From Rhodospirillaceae bacterium (GTDB lineage: Bacteria; Pseudomonadota; Alphaproteobacteria; Rhodospirillales; Rhodospirillaceae): 64,000 bases of DNA. Shown piece after piece: positions 1-8,688 of this stretch. Location of the stretch: NCBI GenBank assembly GCA_002737725.1, contig NSIP01000004.1, positions 151,534 to 215,533 on the forward strand. Direction: 5' to 3'. The position numbers and the translations under genes were made by a program. The notes below the pieces were generated by a model that saw nothing but the letters and a program-made list of their open reading frames with translations, made no database searches and was not told the DNA's origin. Each line of letters starts with the position of its first letter. Position 1 is the stretch's first letter.

Positions 1-2199
1 CAAGTCGAAGTCGGTGGATACGGCAAGTATGACGTTAAAGGCAGCATCAGCGGGCCAATGATTGCCGACAAACTGTCGGTCGGCGTAAATGCAGCCTATT
101 GGCAGTTTGATGGCTTTCACAGAAGCACTGTAAGCGGCGAACGTCTCGGCGGATACGAAGGCAAAGGCGTTGGCGGCTCGGCGATCTATCGCGCCACCGA
201 CACGTTCAAAGTCACGCTACGCGGTGAATACACCAACGACAGTGCCGAACCCTTGGCTCGTGGCGTCGTCGCATCAAACCTACGCGAAGCCGTTCCTGTC
301 AGCGCGCGCACCGATGTCCCGGTGGCTGTTGGCGGAATAGCCGGTCGTGGCTTTGTTGTTAGCCCGCTGTTGACGACCTTACCCATCATCACCGGAGCGA
401 TCCCTGATCGCAAGGCTGGAAATCTGATTGCCCGTGTCAGCACGAACCCACGCACACCAGGCAAAGATTATCCTGGTGTTGATCGTAAGGTTTTCCGCAC
501 GACATTGCGGGTCGATGAAGAATTCTCAGTTGCCGACTTCACCTCACTCACGCACTACGGCCATGCCAAAGCCAAACAGTTTCTTGAACTGGCCAACATT
601 GGCGACATGAATGCAACGAAAGTTGCACAAGAGCTTAATTACGAAACTGATACAAAGCTCGTCAGCCAAGAACTTCGTTTGCAGTCAAACCAAGATGGCG
701 CGCTGAAGTGGGCAGTTGGTGGCTTATACTGGAACGAAGAAGCCGATCAATTAAGCCGTGCACTCACGTGCTTCACATCTTTCAATACGACACTACAAGC
801 TGGACCAGCAGTCATTACGGTACCCAGTGGCAATCCTGCTTTGAATTGCGGTCCTCTTGTGGCCGCTGTCGGAACAACGCTGCCCAGCAACCCAGAAAAC
901 TGGGGCCGCAATACGTTCCACTCATCTTTGTATGCAAGTGCGGATTACGACATTACTGAGCAATTCATTCTTAATCTTGAAATCCGCCAAACCTGGGAAC
1001 GTGAACATACAAAGGGGCCTGTCTTTACACGTGGTATCGATCCGTTTGGCCTTATTGCGCCAGGACCCGCTCCCACCGGCTGCTCGCCGCCGCCAGCTCC
1101 TCCAGGCCCCCCGGGCCCGGCTGTCATCGTGCCACGTTGCTTGACGCGTGATTCAGGAGTGATCTTGCCCAACGGAACACGTGATCCACGCGGATCGCTT
1201 GCCACGATCGGCGAAGTGAAAGTTGACGATTACTACACACCACGCATCGGCGTGTCTTACAAAGCCAATGAAGATCTGTTGTTTTACGCCTCAGCGGCCG
1301 AAGGCATCAAACCGGGCGGCATCTCGACGCTCGGAGGCGGTAACGGTGGTTACAATCGTGACCTTCTGGAATACGCACCCGAGAAGATGTGGGTTTACGA
1401 AGGTGGGTGGAAATCAACCTTTGCTGATGGCAAAGCGTTGTTCAACGCCGCTGTCTATTACCAAGATTTCACGGATAAACAGGCCACCACTCAGATCGTT
1501 CTTCCCAACGGTATCTTGGGAACACGTGTCACGAACGCTGCAGCAGCGCGTATTTGGGGCACTGATATCGAGTTGGCGTTCCAACCAACTGAAGAGTTGA
1601 ACTTTAACATCGGCTATACTTGGTTGGATGCGAAGTACAAAAGCTTTATCGTTCGTACCGGCGGTTCCAACCCCATCACGCGCTCAGGAAACTGCACACC
1701 AGTCGTGACATATACGCTGAACGGCGTCGCGAAGACGGTTGTCAATCCGACGGCAGCGCCACCAGCAGGCTCCGTAATCACAGCCCGCACCTGCGACGTT
1801 GATAAATCTGGCCACAAGCTTGAGTTTGCGCCAACCCATGCCTTGAATATCAATATGCTTTACAAGGCCGACCTTGGTAACGACATGAGCTGGATCTCTG
1901 AAGTCAGCGTCCAGGCCCAAAGCAAGCGCTATGCTGACGACGATCAACGTAGCTACTTGCAAGGCTTCTGGTCTGCCGATTTCCGCACCGGAATTGAAAC
2001 CGAGACGTATTCGATCACAGCGTATGTTGATAACGCCTTCAACGACGACACGATTAAGGCGGGTCTGGCCAATACAGACTTCCCGAACCTCGCATTTATC
2101 GCCTCGCCCGCGCCGGGCACTTTGATCCTGCCGAGCAACTTCACCGCCAACTTGCCCGATAAGCGGCAGTTCGGCGTTCGCGCCAGCTACAAGTTCTAA
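1..2199 (+). CDS. TonB-dependent receptor, 5' end outside window
   Basis: Outer-membrane beta-barrel receptor importing an unknown ligand with TonB energy. The frame is open from base 1 (QVEVGGYGKYDVKGSISGP), so the signal peptide and most of the plug lie upstream. What remains is the barrel: alternating strands, SGP and GVSYKANEDLLFYAS motifs, and a C-terminal strand ending in FGVRASYKF with a terminal Phe, as expected for outer-membrane insertion. It is paralogous to the gene at 2427 along its whole visible length, including the stretches YYQDF, DKQATTQI and IGYTWLDAKY. An extracellular loop near 1066-1140 contains a proline-rich run bounded by two cysteines. The substrate cannot be told from sequence. 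Confidence 0.93.
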   Translation, partial: QVEVGGYGKYDVKGSISGPMIADKLSVGVNAAYWQFDGFHRSTVSGERLGGYEGKGVGGSAIYRATDTFKVTLRGEYTNDSAEPLARGVVASNLREAVPVSARTDVPVAVGGIAGRGFVVSPLLTTLPIITGAIPDRKAGNLIARVSTNPRTPGKDYPGVDRKVFRTTLRVDEEFSVADFTSLTHYGHAKAKQFLELANIGDMNATKVAQELNYETDTKLVSQELRLQSNQDGALKWAVGGLYWNEEADQLSRALTCFTSFNTTLQAGPAVITVPSGNPALNCGPLVAAVGTTLPSNPENWGRNTFHSSLYASADYDITEQFILNLEIRQTWEREHTKGPVFTRGIDPFGLIAPGPAPTGCSPPPAPPGPPGPAVIVPRCLTRDSGVILPNGTRDPRGSLATIGEVKVDDYYTPRIGVSYKANEDLLFYASAAEGIKPGGISTLGGGNGGYNRDLLEYAPEKMWVYEGGWKSTFADGKALFNAAVYYQDFTDKQATTQIVLPNGILGTRVTNAAAARIWGTDIELAFQPTEELNFNIGYTWLDAKYKSFIVRTGGSNPITRSGNCTPVVTYTLNGVAKTVVNPTAAPPAGSVITARTCDVDKSGHKLEFAPTHALNINMLYKADLGNDMSWISEVSVQAQSKRYADDDQRSYLQGFWSADFRTGIETETYSITAYVDNAFNDDTIKAGLANTDFPNLAFIASPAPGTLILPSNFTANLPDKRQFGVRASYKF

Positions 2200-2222
2200 A
2201 TTCGATAATACGTATGAGATTT

Positions 2223-2256
2223 GGCCCCTCCTGGGAAACCGGGAGGGGCTTTTTCT
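2223..2256 (+). terminator. Rho-independent terminator of first TBDR
   Basis: An 8-bp GC stem (GCCCCTCC / GGAGGGGC) is followed by a T-rich tract (TTTTTCTTTGT) 24 bases after the stop codon. The right arm and tail match those of the terminator after the next TBDR. Confidence 0.9.
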
Positions 2257-2426
2257 TTGTCTGCACGACAGAATTCGCTGCTTATTGCGCAATAGCAAAA
2301 CCCGCCAGATTGTATGCGGTTGACCGCAAGATGGTCTCTACAACCCCTTGGCGAAACATCGCCGCTCTATTATCATCACTCCGGATAGGGAAATTGCTCG
2401 TTTAACATTTGAGGGGGATATTTTTC

Positions 2427-5042
2427 ATGGCGCATTCGTTCGCGCGCGGCTTTGCGGCCGCTTGCCTAGCGACCACCTGCATTGTCGGCTCAGTGACTGA
2501 GGCCTCGGCTCAGATCGAAGAAATCATTGTCACAACGCGTAAGCGCGCGGAAAACCTGCAGGAAGTCCCCATCGTTGTCACGGCTTTCACGGCTGAAAGC
2601 TTGCAGCGCAAGGGCCTGACCGAACTGAAGGACGTCATCCGCTATACAGCGGGCGTGCAGTTCGACGAAGGCTTCTCGGCGCAAGATACGCGCATCGTCA
2701 TTCGCGGCCTATCGCCCACGCGCGGCCGCCCCAACGTCGCCTTTTTGCAAGACGACGTGGATATTTCGTCGGAAGCCATCAACACAGCCGGATCAAGCTT
2801 CCTGATCAACCCCCGCCTGTTTGACGTCCAGCGCATTGAAATCGTCAAAGGCCCACACTCGGCCTTGTTTGGTCGATCAGCATTTGCGGGTGCCATCAAC
2901 TACATCACCAAAAAACCCGGCGATACGTTCGAGGGTACGGCCAATTTTGAATTGGCAAGCTACGGCAAGGTCGAAGCGCGCGCAGGGGTTTCAGGCCCCG
3001 TCGTAGAAGGCGTACTCAACATGGGAATCAATGTTGCAGGCTGGAGCAACGACGGCTTCTATGACAACTCGATCACCAATTCCAGCATCGGCGGTGGTAA
3101 AGGTGCAGGCGTTGCAGCTTCAGCCGTGTTCACGCCCAACGACGCTCTGAAAGCAACACTGCGCAGCGAATACTCGGCCGATCAATTTGAGGTACAAGCG
3201 CGCGCACACCTCGATGCCAATACACTGGCCCCGATTCCGACTGCCGCCACACAGGCTATCTGGGGTACGGGCGCAAACCCCGCGCCTCTCGCCAATCCTC
3301 GCCTCAACGGTGTGCTCCCCATCCTGACGGGCAGTGCCGGTAGCGTGAGCGATCGCGCACTCGTGCCGCGCCTCAGCCCTGATCCGCGCACAGGCCTGGA
3401 TTATTCGGGCAACGACCGTAAGATTTTCCGCACGACACTCCGGATTGATTACGAATTCGAAGCTGCGACGTTCGCGTCAATCTCGCACTACGGGACCGGC
3501 CGGACGACTCAGTTCGAGGACGCGCAGCGCCAAGGCGACGTCAATTCGAATCTCACCGCCGCGGAAACCAACTTCACGACGCGCGTTACGCTCATGAGTG
3601 AGGAATTGCGCTTGCAATCCAACACCGACGGGCCCTTTACTTGGACCGCCGGGGCGTTGTACTGGGCCGAGCGTGCCAAACAGAACAACAGATCGTTCAC
3701 GTGCTTCACACCCACTGGCGCAACCTGCGGACCCTTGATGCGCCAGGTCGGCACAACCCGCCAGTTTATAGACGAGCCCTATAGTCGCGCGACTCAGCAC
3801 CATTCGCTTTATGCCTTGGCCGAATATGACATCACTGAACAGTTGGGAATTTCGCTGGAAGTCCGCAACACATGGGAAGACGAAGACCTGACCGCGCCCA
3901 ACATCGTCGACAAGGGTGCTGGCTGCGCCTTGCCCTTCCGCTCATTGGCGCTGAACGGTGTGACGCTGACATGCGCGGCGACCTTCGGCCCGTTCGTGCC
4001 GGTGTTCCGTGAGACAGTTAAGACGATCCTTGGTTTCCAGACCCGTTCCGAATTCTTCGTCCCGCGCCTTGGGTTCGACTACAAAATTAACGATGACGTC
4101 TTGATCTACGCTTCAGGCTCGAAAGGTGTGAAACCGGGCGGTGTGTCAACCATCTCAGGCGGCGCGGCCGGCATTGATGAAGAAGCCAACAGATATCTTC
4201 CTGAAAAGCTGAAGGTCTATGAAATCGGTATGAAATCCAACTGGGTGAACGATACGTTGCAGCTCAACATCGCAGGTTACTATCAAGACTTTGCCGATAA
4301 GCAGACATCGACCCAGATTTTGCTGCCAAACGGCTCCTTGGGAACACGCATCATCAACGCATCTTCAGCAGAAGTCTACGGTGTGGACTTCGAGTCAGGG
4401 ATCGCAGTCAACGAAAATCTGACACTGTCGATTGGCTATACGTGGCTTGATGCAAAATACAGTAAGTTTCTAACCACTGGCGCCAGTATTGGCTCTATCA
4501 CCAACGCTGCCAACTGCACTCCGTTGAGAGTCACGCTTCAGCCCTTCACGGGGCCAGCGTCTGTGGGGACGGCGACGAACCGCGCCACGACGTGCAGCCA
4601 GGATCGCACAGGAAACAAGCTAGAAGATACGCCCACGCACTCGTTGCAGTTAGCGCCGTCGTGGACTGCGCCGATCAACGGCGATCTGTCGTACTTTGTT
4701 GAAACGAACGTGCAATACACCTCGAAGCGCTTCGACACAGAAGATAATAACTTCTTCTTCCCTTCCTATTGGAACGTGGATTTGCGCGCGGGCCTCGTCG
4801 CCGAGGAAGCCGGTTGGGAAGTCACAGCATTCATCAACAACCTGTTTGATGATGATAAAATCAAAACTGGCTTCGCTTCGCCCGACTTCAAACGCTCGTA
4901 TTGCCTGGGTGGCGCACCTTGCAATGTTCCACCGATCCCACCATTGGGTTCAGGTCCGTTTAACTTCGTGTTGCCGAATCATTTCACGGCGTCACTGCCC
5001 GATAAGCGCCAGTTCGGCATCCGGGCCAAATACGACTTCTAA
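2427..5042 (+). CDS. TonB-dependent receptor
   Basis: Complete TBDR of 871 residues. I chose ATG at 2427 because GAGGGGG lies nine bases upstream (2411-2417); the TTG at 2409 precedes that site. A signal peptide ends near ASAQ, followed by a TonB-box-like IEEIIVTTRKRAE and a plug with FLQDDVDIS and the RIEIVKGPHSALFGRSAFAG motif. The barrel ends in FGIRAKYDF. It lies in tandem with its paralogue upstream and has its own terminator, so the pair looks like a duplication. Two cysteine pairs occur in predicted loops. Ligand unknown; no adjacent regulator is visible. Confidence 0.95.
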   Translation: MAHSFARGFAAACLATTCIVGSVTEASAQIEEIIVTTRKRAENLQEVPIVVTAFTAESLQRKGLTELKDVIRYTAGVQFDEGFSAQDTRIVIRGLSPTRGRPNVAFLQDDVDISSEAINTAGSSFLINPRLFDVQRIEIVKGPHSALFGRSAFAGAINYITKKPGDTFEGTANFELASYGKVEARAGVSGPVVEGVLNMGINVAGWSNDGFYDNSITNSSIGGGKGAGVAASAVFTPNDALKATLRSEYSADQFEVQARAHLDANTLAPIPTAATQAIWGTGANPAPLANPRLNGVLPILTGSAGSVSDRALVPRLSPDPRTGLDYSGNDRKIFRTTLRIDYEFEAATFASISHYGTGRTTQFEDAQRQGDVNSNLTAAETNFTTRVTLMSEELRLQSNTDGPFTWTAGALYWAERAKQNNRSFTCFTPTGATCGPLMRQVGTTRQFIDEPYSRATQHHSLYALAEYDITEQLGISLEVRNTWEDEDLTAPNIVDKGAGCALPFRSLALNGVTLTCAATFGPFVPVFRETVKTILGFQTRSEFFVPRLGFDYKINDDVLIYASGSKGVKPGGVSTISGGAAGIDEEANRYLPEKLKVYEIGMKSNWVNDTLQLNIAGYYQDFADKQTSTQILLPNGSLGTRIINASSAEVYGVDFESGIAVNENLTLSIGYTWLDAKYSKFLTTGASIGSITNAANCTPLRVTLQPFTGPASVGTATNRATTCSQDRTGNKLEDTPTHSLQLAPSWTAPINGDLSYFVETNVQYTSKRFDTEDNNFFFPSYWNVDLRAGLVAEEAGWEVTAFINNLFDDDKIKTGFASPDFKRSYCLGGAPCNVPPIPPLGSGPFNFVLPNHFTASLPDKRQFGIRAKYDF

Positions 5043-5063
5043 TATCGCCACAACCTAAACGCG

Positions 5064-5100
5064 AAAAAGCCCCTCCCGGGTTCACCGGGAGGGGCTTTTT
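5064..5100 (+). terminator. Rho-independent terminator of second TBDR
   Basis: Perfect stem AGCCCCTCCCGG / CCGGGAGGGGCT with loop GTTCA, flanked by A and T tracts, 25 bases after the stop. It shares the block ACCGGGAGGGGCTTTTTC with the terminator at 2223-2256. Confidence 0.93.
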
Positions 5101-5221
5101 CTTTGTGGGACACGCAACTGTATAATCGCGGTTATCGTTACTGGACCCCTGACATGCGAACATGTTAGATTTTTAAGATTGGTTCCAATGTTGTCAAGAT
5201 TAACCCGAGGGGAGGATTTCG

Positions 5222-5860
5222 ATGTTTAAAAGAACACTCATCTCTACAGCAGCTTTAACGGGGCTTGCCTTAGCGTCACCCGCATTCGCACACAATGGGC
5301 TCGATTTAAAAGAAGCTTACGCTGGTTATTCAACGCCGATGACGTTGTCCGTCAACCACGGTTGCAAAGCCAGCCCGGTCACGGGTCTTCGTATCAAAGT
5401 GCCAGAAGGCGTTGACGACGCAAAGGCTGCCTTCGATGCCAATTGGACCATCGAATATAAGATGCGCAAACTGGCCAAACCGATTGAGTCTCATGGCCGT
5501 CAGAAAACTGAAGTCGTCGATGAGATCGTGTGGAAAGATTCGGTCAAGAAATTATCAGTTGATGGCTGGTATCCGTTCCAATTCAGAATGACGATGCCAG
5601 AGACGCCCAACAAAGTTCTTCATATTAAGGCAATTACGGTCTGCGCCGAGGGCACAGACGCGTATGTCGATATGCCCAAGGAAGAACTGAAGGTCGACGA
5701 CCCTGCGTTCGCCAAGAAAGCGTGGGAGTTTATGATCGCCAGCCCAACCCCTGCGCCGTTCCTGGTGATCCGCGCGCCCGACAAGAAACAATACCCCTGG
5801 GAGTGGACGGCTGAACAAGCACGCGGCGCATCACCTAAGCAGGAAGCTATGGCGAAATAG
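5222..5860 (+). CDS. YcnI-like DUF1775 copper-binding protein
   Basis: Secreted protein of 212 residues with a clear signal peptide. Cleavage after AFA (residue 23) would leave His24 as the mature N-terminus, the hallmark of DUF1775/YcnI proteins, in which an N-terminal His helps bind copper. The family signature follows (GYSTPMTLSVNHGCKASP, then RIKVPEGV). A strong ribosome site (GAGGGGAGGA, 5208-5217) precedes ATG 5222 and a terminator follows, so it is a single-gene unit. A role in periplasmic copper handling is known for YcnI homologues and inferred here. The C-terminal 60 residues carry a WEWTAEQARG segment I do not recognise. Confidence 0.87.
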   Translation: MFKRTLISTAALTGLALASPAFAHNGLDLKEAYAGYSTPMTLSVNHGCKASPVTGLRIKVPEGVDDAKAAFDANWTIEYKMRKLAKPIESHGRQKTEVVDEIVWKDSVKKLSVDGWYPFQFRMTMPETPNKVLHIKAITVCAEGTDAYVDMPKEELKVDDPAFAKKAWEFMIASPTPAPFLVIRAPDKKQYPWEWTAEQARGASPKQEAMAK

Positions 5861-5886
5861 CGCCAGAAAGTTTTTACGAACACATT

Positions 5887-5920
5887 AAAGGGGCGGCCAA
5901 TGGCCGCCCCTTTTTCTTTT
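5887..5920 (+). terminator. Rho-independent terminator after DUF1775 gene
   Basis: Stem AAGGGGCGGCCA / TGGCCGCCCCTTT followed by TTTTTCTTTT, starting 27 bases after the stop codon. Confidence 0.9.
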
Positions 5921-6267
5921 CCTGGACGAAACCGACTTCAGACAGACCTATTTGCGAATATGCTGTATTAATCCTTTGGAATGGCTGCGATCTCTATGCG
6001 CCATCTATCAAAGGCTGCGCTTGATCTTTGACGACGGAAATCGTCTTGCTCTGGCACTCTTTATTGCCCATCTCTGCGATCATGACCAAACCTGCATCAG
6101 ACCTGCACACACGACCGGATTTCTGTGTCATCTTCGCTCCTCCTTCGGGGGCTACGATGAAACAGAAATCCTCCGTTAACAATTCATGCCGCTTTGTCTA
6201 TCGAATGCTGATGGCGGATAGACTAACATTACGAGTGGTGCAGAAAATCGGCCAGTTCAATCTCGCA
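5921..6267. other. Intergenic, no convincing gene
   Basis: Small open frames here lack ribosome sites and family resemblance. The region probably contains the promoter of the gene at 6268; I could not place -35/-10 boxes. Confidence 0.5.
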
Positions 6268-7515
6268 ATGAAGCCAGCAATGAATGTGTCTCCGCTTATT
6301 TTGGCTACCGCCGCGCTTCTTCTTTTCGCGCCAAGTTCGCATGCGGCCGAAGTGCCACCCGGTATCGCCGACCCCGACACGGCGCTATCGGACCCGATCT
6401 ATCACGACCCGGTATTCTGGTGGCGCATGAGTTCGCTGCCAAAGGATGTCTTCGAGCCCGATCCCTATTTTTATTGGCCGCCAGCCGTGATTAAAGGCGC
6501 GCCAGGACCGTTCTTGCCAGCGGCCACGACAGGCAAGGAAACAGTTACCCCGAAAGCTTTGGAAGCCGCTAGCGCATGGGCGCAAAGCCATGAAAGTTCT
6601 GCTTTGGTCGTAATTCATCGCGGCAAAGTACAATTGGAGCAGTATTGGAAAACGGTGTCGGCCAATCAGTTGACCAATGGTCGGGCAATTACGCGAAGCG
6701 TCACGCCCATGCTGCTGGGCTTCGCGGTTGCTGATGGCAACCTGAAGCTTGATGATCCGATAAGTCAATACATCACCGAGTGGCGAAACGATCAGCGCGG
6801 CCAGATCACCGTGCGTCAACTGGCGCAGAATGTTTCGGGGCTAGAGGTCACTGAGCCGTTGCCGGTGACACAGGTCTACGGCAACAAAGACCTCTGCTTG
6901 GCGTATTGCGGTGATGTGGTGCGGGCCGCACTGAACTACGACCATACAAACCCACCGGGTACCCGGTTTGAGGTTGCACAGGAAAATACCCAGTTGCTCG
7001 CACTCGTGATCGAGCGCGCAATGGATGTACCTGTGCAGCAACTGTTGTCAGAGCGGGTCTGGAAAAAAATCGGCGCAAGTGACGCGGCTTTCCAGTTCGA
7101 CCGACCCAATGGCACAGCGCGCGTGATGTGCTGCATGCGCGCGACACCGCGTGACTGGGCTCGCTTCGGCGTGCTGGTGATGCAGAATGGACGCTGGAAC
7201 GGCCAGCAGGTTTTGCCCAAAGGCTGGGTGGAAACCATGGCAACGCCATCGGCGCGCAATCCGAGTTTCGGTCTCGGCCTGTGGCTGGGCAGTCCCTACG
7301 TGGCAAGCCGCAGTTACTTCGAAGGAAAGCCCGGTGGCATGCCGCAATCTGAGCCATTCTTGGCCGATGACGTGCGTATGATGGAGGGGGGCGGTTTCCG
7401 CACTGTCTATATGGTGCCGTCGCGTGACTTGATGATCTTGCGTCTGGGCCAACAAGTTAGTGATTGGGACCATGCGGCGCTGGTCAATACCGTCATCCGC
7501 GGTATGAAACGCTAG
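6268..7515 (+). CDS. Serine-hydrolase (beta-lactamase class C) fold protein, catalytic motifs lost
   Basis: Exported protein of about 415 residues. I prefer ATG 6268 because it begins a standard signal peptide (KPAMNVSPLILATAALLLF, cleavage near SHA-AE); no clear ribosome site decides the start. The fold signature is good: LVVIHRGKVQLEQYW, GNLKLDDPISQYITEW, ITVRQLAQNVSGLEV, and a C-terminal GGGFRTVYMVPSRDLMILRL. However, the SxxK motif reads Ser-Val-Thr-Pro (6697-6708) and the YxN position reads Val-Ala-Gln in FEVAQEN. The general base and the tyrosine are therefore missing and ordinary esterase or peptidase activity is unlikely. It could be a binding protein or use other chemistry. Confidence 0.8.
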   Translation: MKPAMNVSPLILATAALLLFAPSSHAAEVPPGIADPDTALSDPIYHDPVFWWRMSSLPKDVFEPDPYFYWPPAVIKGAPGPFLPAATTGKETVTPKALEAASAWAQSHESSALVVIHRGKVQLEQYWKTVSANQLTNGRAITRSVTPMLLGFAVADGNLKLDDPISQYITEWRNDQRGQITVRQLAQNVSGLEVTEPLPVTQVYGNKDLCLAYCGDVVRAALNYDHTNPPGTRFEVAQENTQLLALVIERAMDVPVQQLLSERVWKKIGASDAAFQFDRPNGTARVMCCMRATPRDWARFGVLVMQNGRWNGQQVLPKGWVETMATPSARNPSFGLGLWLGSPYVASRSYFEGKPGGMPQSEPFLADDVRMMEGGGFRTVYMVPSRDLMILRLGQQVSDWDHAALVNTVIRGMKR

Positions 7516-7607
7516 TGCCGCATGTGTGAATCTGATCGATCGATCCGACTCAAGAGCTGTTTATCTTGAAAAGCAAACAGCGCACCAATTCTTTGAAAGG
7601 GCTTCCA

Positions 7608-8483
7608 ATGTTTTCTAGACGTAGTTTTGTGGCATCAACTGCGGTAGCGGCGACCGCGCTGACGGGTGCGCACTCAGTCGCGGGGAAAGACCAAGTTTTA
7701 CCGTTGTCCCCAATACACCAGGTGCGATCCGAGTTTCTGTATTTCGATGATCCGGTGGAGGCATTTCGGGCGCATATGCGCATCGAACGCGACCTTGCTG
7801 AGAGCGAAGGGTCAACGATAACCTGGTATCATTGGATGGTTTTTGTGATTCCAGGCGGCCGCCGACCGGAACCGTTGATGCGCTATGAGGGGATTGAGTA
7901 CAGCTATTTCCGTAATCTCGGAAACAACAACTACCGCATTCATGCGCATAACGTCTCTTTTCCACGTGATCTGAAAACTAATAAATTCACAGACACTGTC
8001 GTCAACCCGATCACTGGCGAGCGCGTAAGGGCGCCAGTCTCTTTACTGCTACACGATACCGGGACAATCGCCAGTCCGATTGGGTTTCGCAATGTCAACG
8101 GTGATGGAACTCCGCAAGAGGTTTATCGCCAATTCCGTATCGAGGACGATCTCATCAAACTTGATAGTGTACGCAGCGCCCCCCCGGAATGGCCTGCAAC
8201 TCATATCGAAAATTCATGCCAATGGGTGGGCAAGGACCTTTTTGATAACAAGGCGATCACCTCTCTTCCTGTCCATTTCTGCGGACACTATGCCTTCGAA
8301 TACTACCCGTGGCTCAAGATGCCGAAAGGCAACGGCCACCTATCTGGATTCTGGGACGGCAAGAAATTGAACTCACCGCAAGATATTCCACAAGAAATGC
8401 TCAGTCGGCTCGAGCGGGAGTACCCAGAGCTACTTGCGCCCCGTTGGGGAGAATTCGATAAACCAGTTGCTTTCAAGATCTGA
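7608..8483 (+). CDS. DUF1838 family protein with Tat-type signal
   Basis: A 291-residue protein with an N-terminal SRRSFVAS twin-arginine motif and a short hydrophobic stretch, so export in folded form is likely. ATG 7608 is preferred because GAAAGG lies seven bases upstream (7595-7600). The body matches DUF1838 as I know it: a WYHWMVFVIPGGRRPEPLMRYEG-like segment (given in part), ENSCQWVG and HFCGHYAFEYYPWLKMP. DUF1838 has no established biochemical role to my knowledge. It follows the serine-hydrolase-fold gene on the same strand after a 92-base gap, so cotranscription is possible. Confidence 0.82.
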   Translation: MFSRRSFVASTAVAATALTGAHSVAGKDQVLPLSPIHQVRSEFLYFDDPVEAFRAHMRIERDLAESEGSTITWYHWMVFVIPGGRRPEPLMRYEGIEYSYFRNLGNNNYRIHAHNVSFPRDLKTNKFTDTVVNPITGERVRAPVSLLLHDTGTIASPIGFRNVNGDGTPQEVYRQFRIEDDLIKLDSVRSAPPEWPATHIENSCQWVGKDLFDNKAITSLPVHFCGHYAFEYYPWLKMPKGNGHLSGFWDGKKLNSPQDIPQEMLSRLEREYPELLAPRWGEFDKPVAFKI

Positions 8484-8688
8484 CATCCGTCCCTCCCGCT
8501 TACCCCATCCGGGCATACGCGTGATGGAGACCGGACAGGTGAGTGCGCGCGATGATGTTTCCTTGGCGCTGAACTGGTCGATAAATCGGTGAACCTCCGG
8601 CCATCGAAAGAAAATTTAGCAACGGAACATGCGTGAACGCTCTGTTGCCAGTCAGTAGGCTTGCTCCCTGATCAGCAGCGGCTCTGCT

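Noticed and set aside
1684..2298. 204-codon minus-strand frame at the end of the first TBDR
   Set aside because: It runs through the TBDR terminator and its composition is that of an antisense frame.
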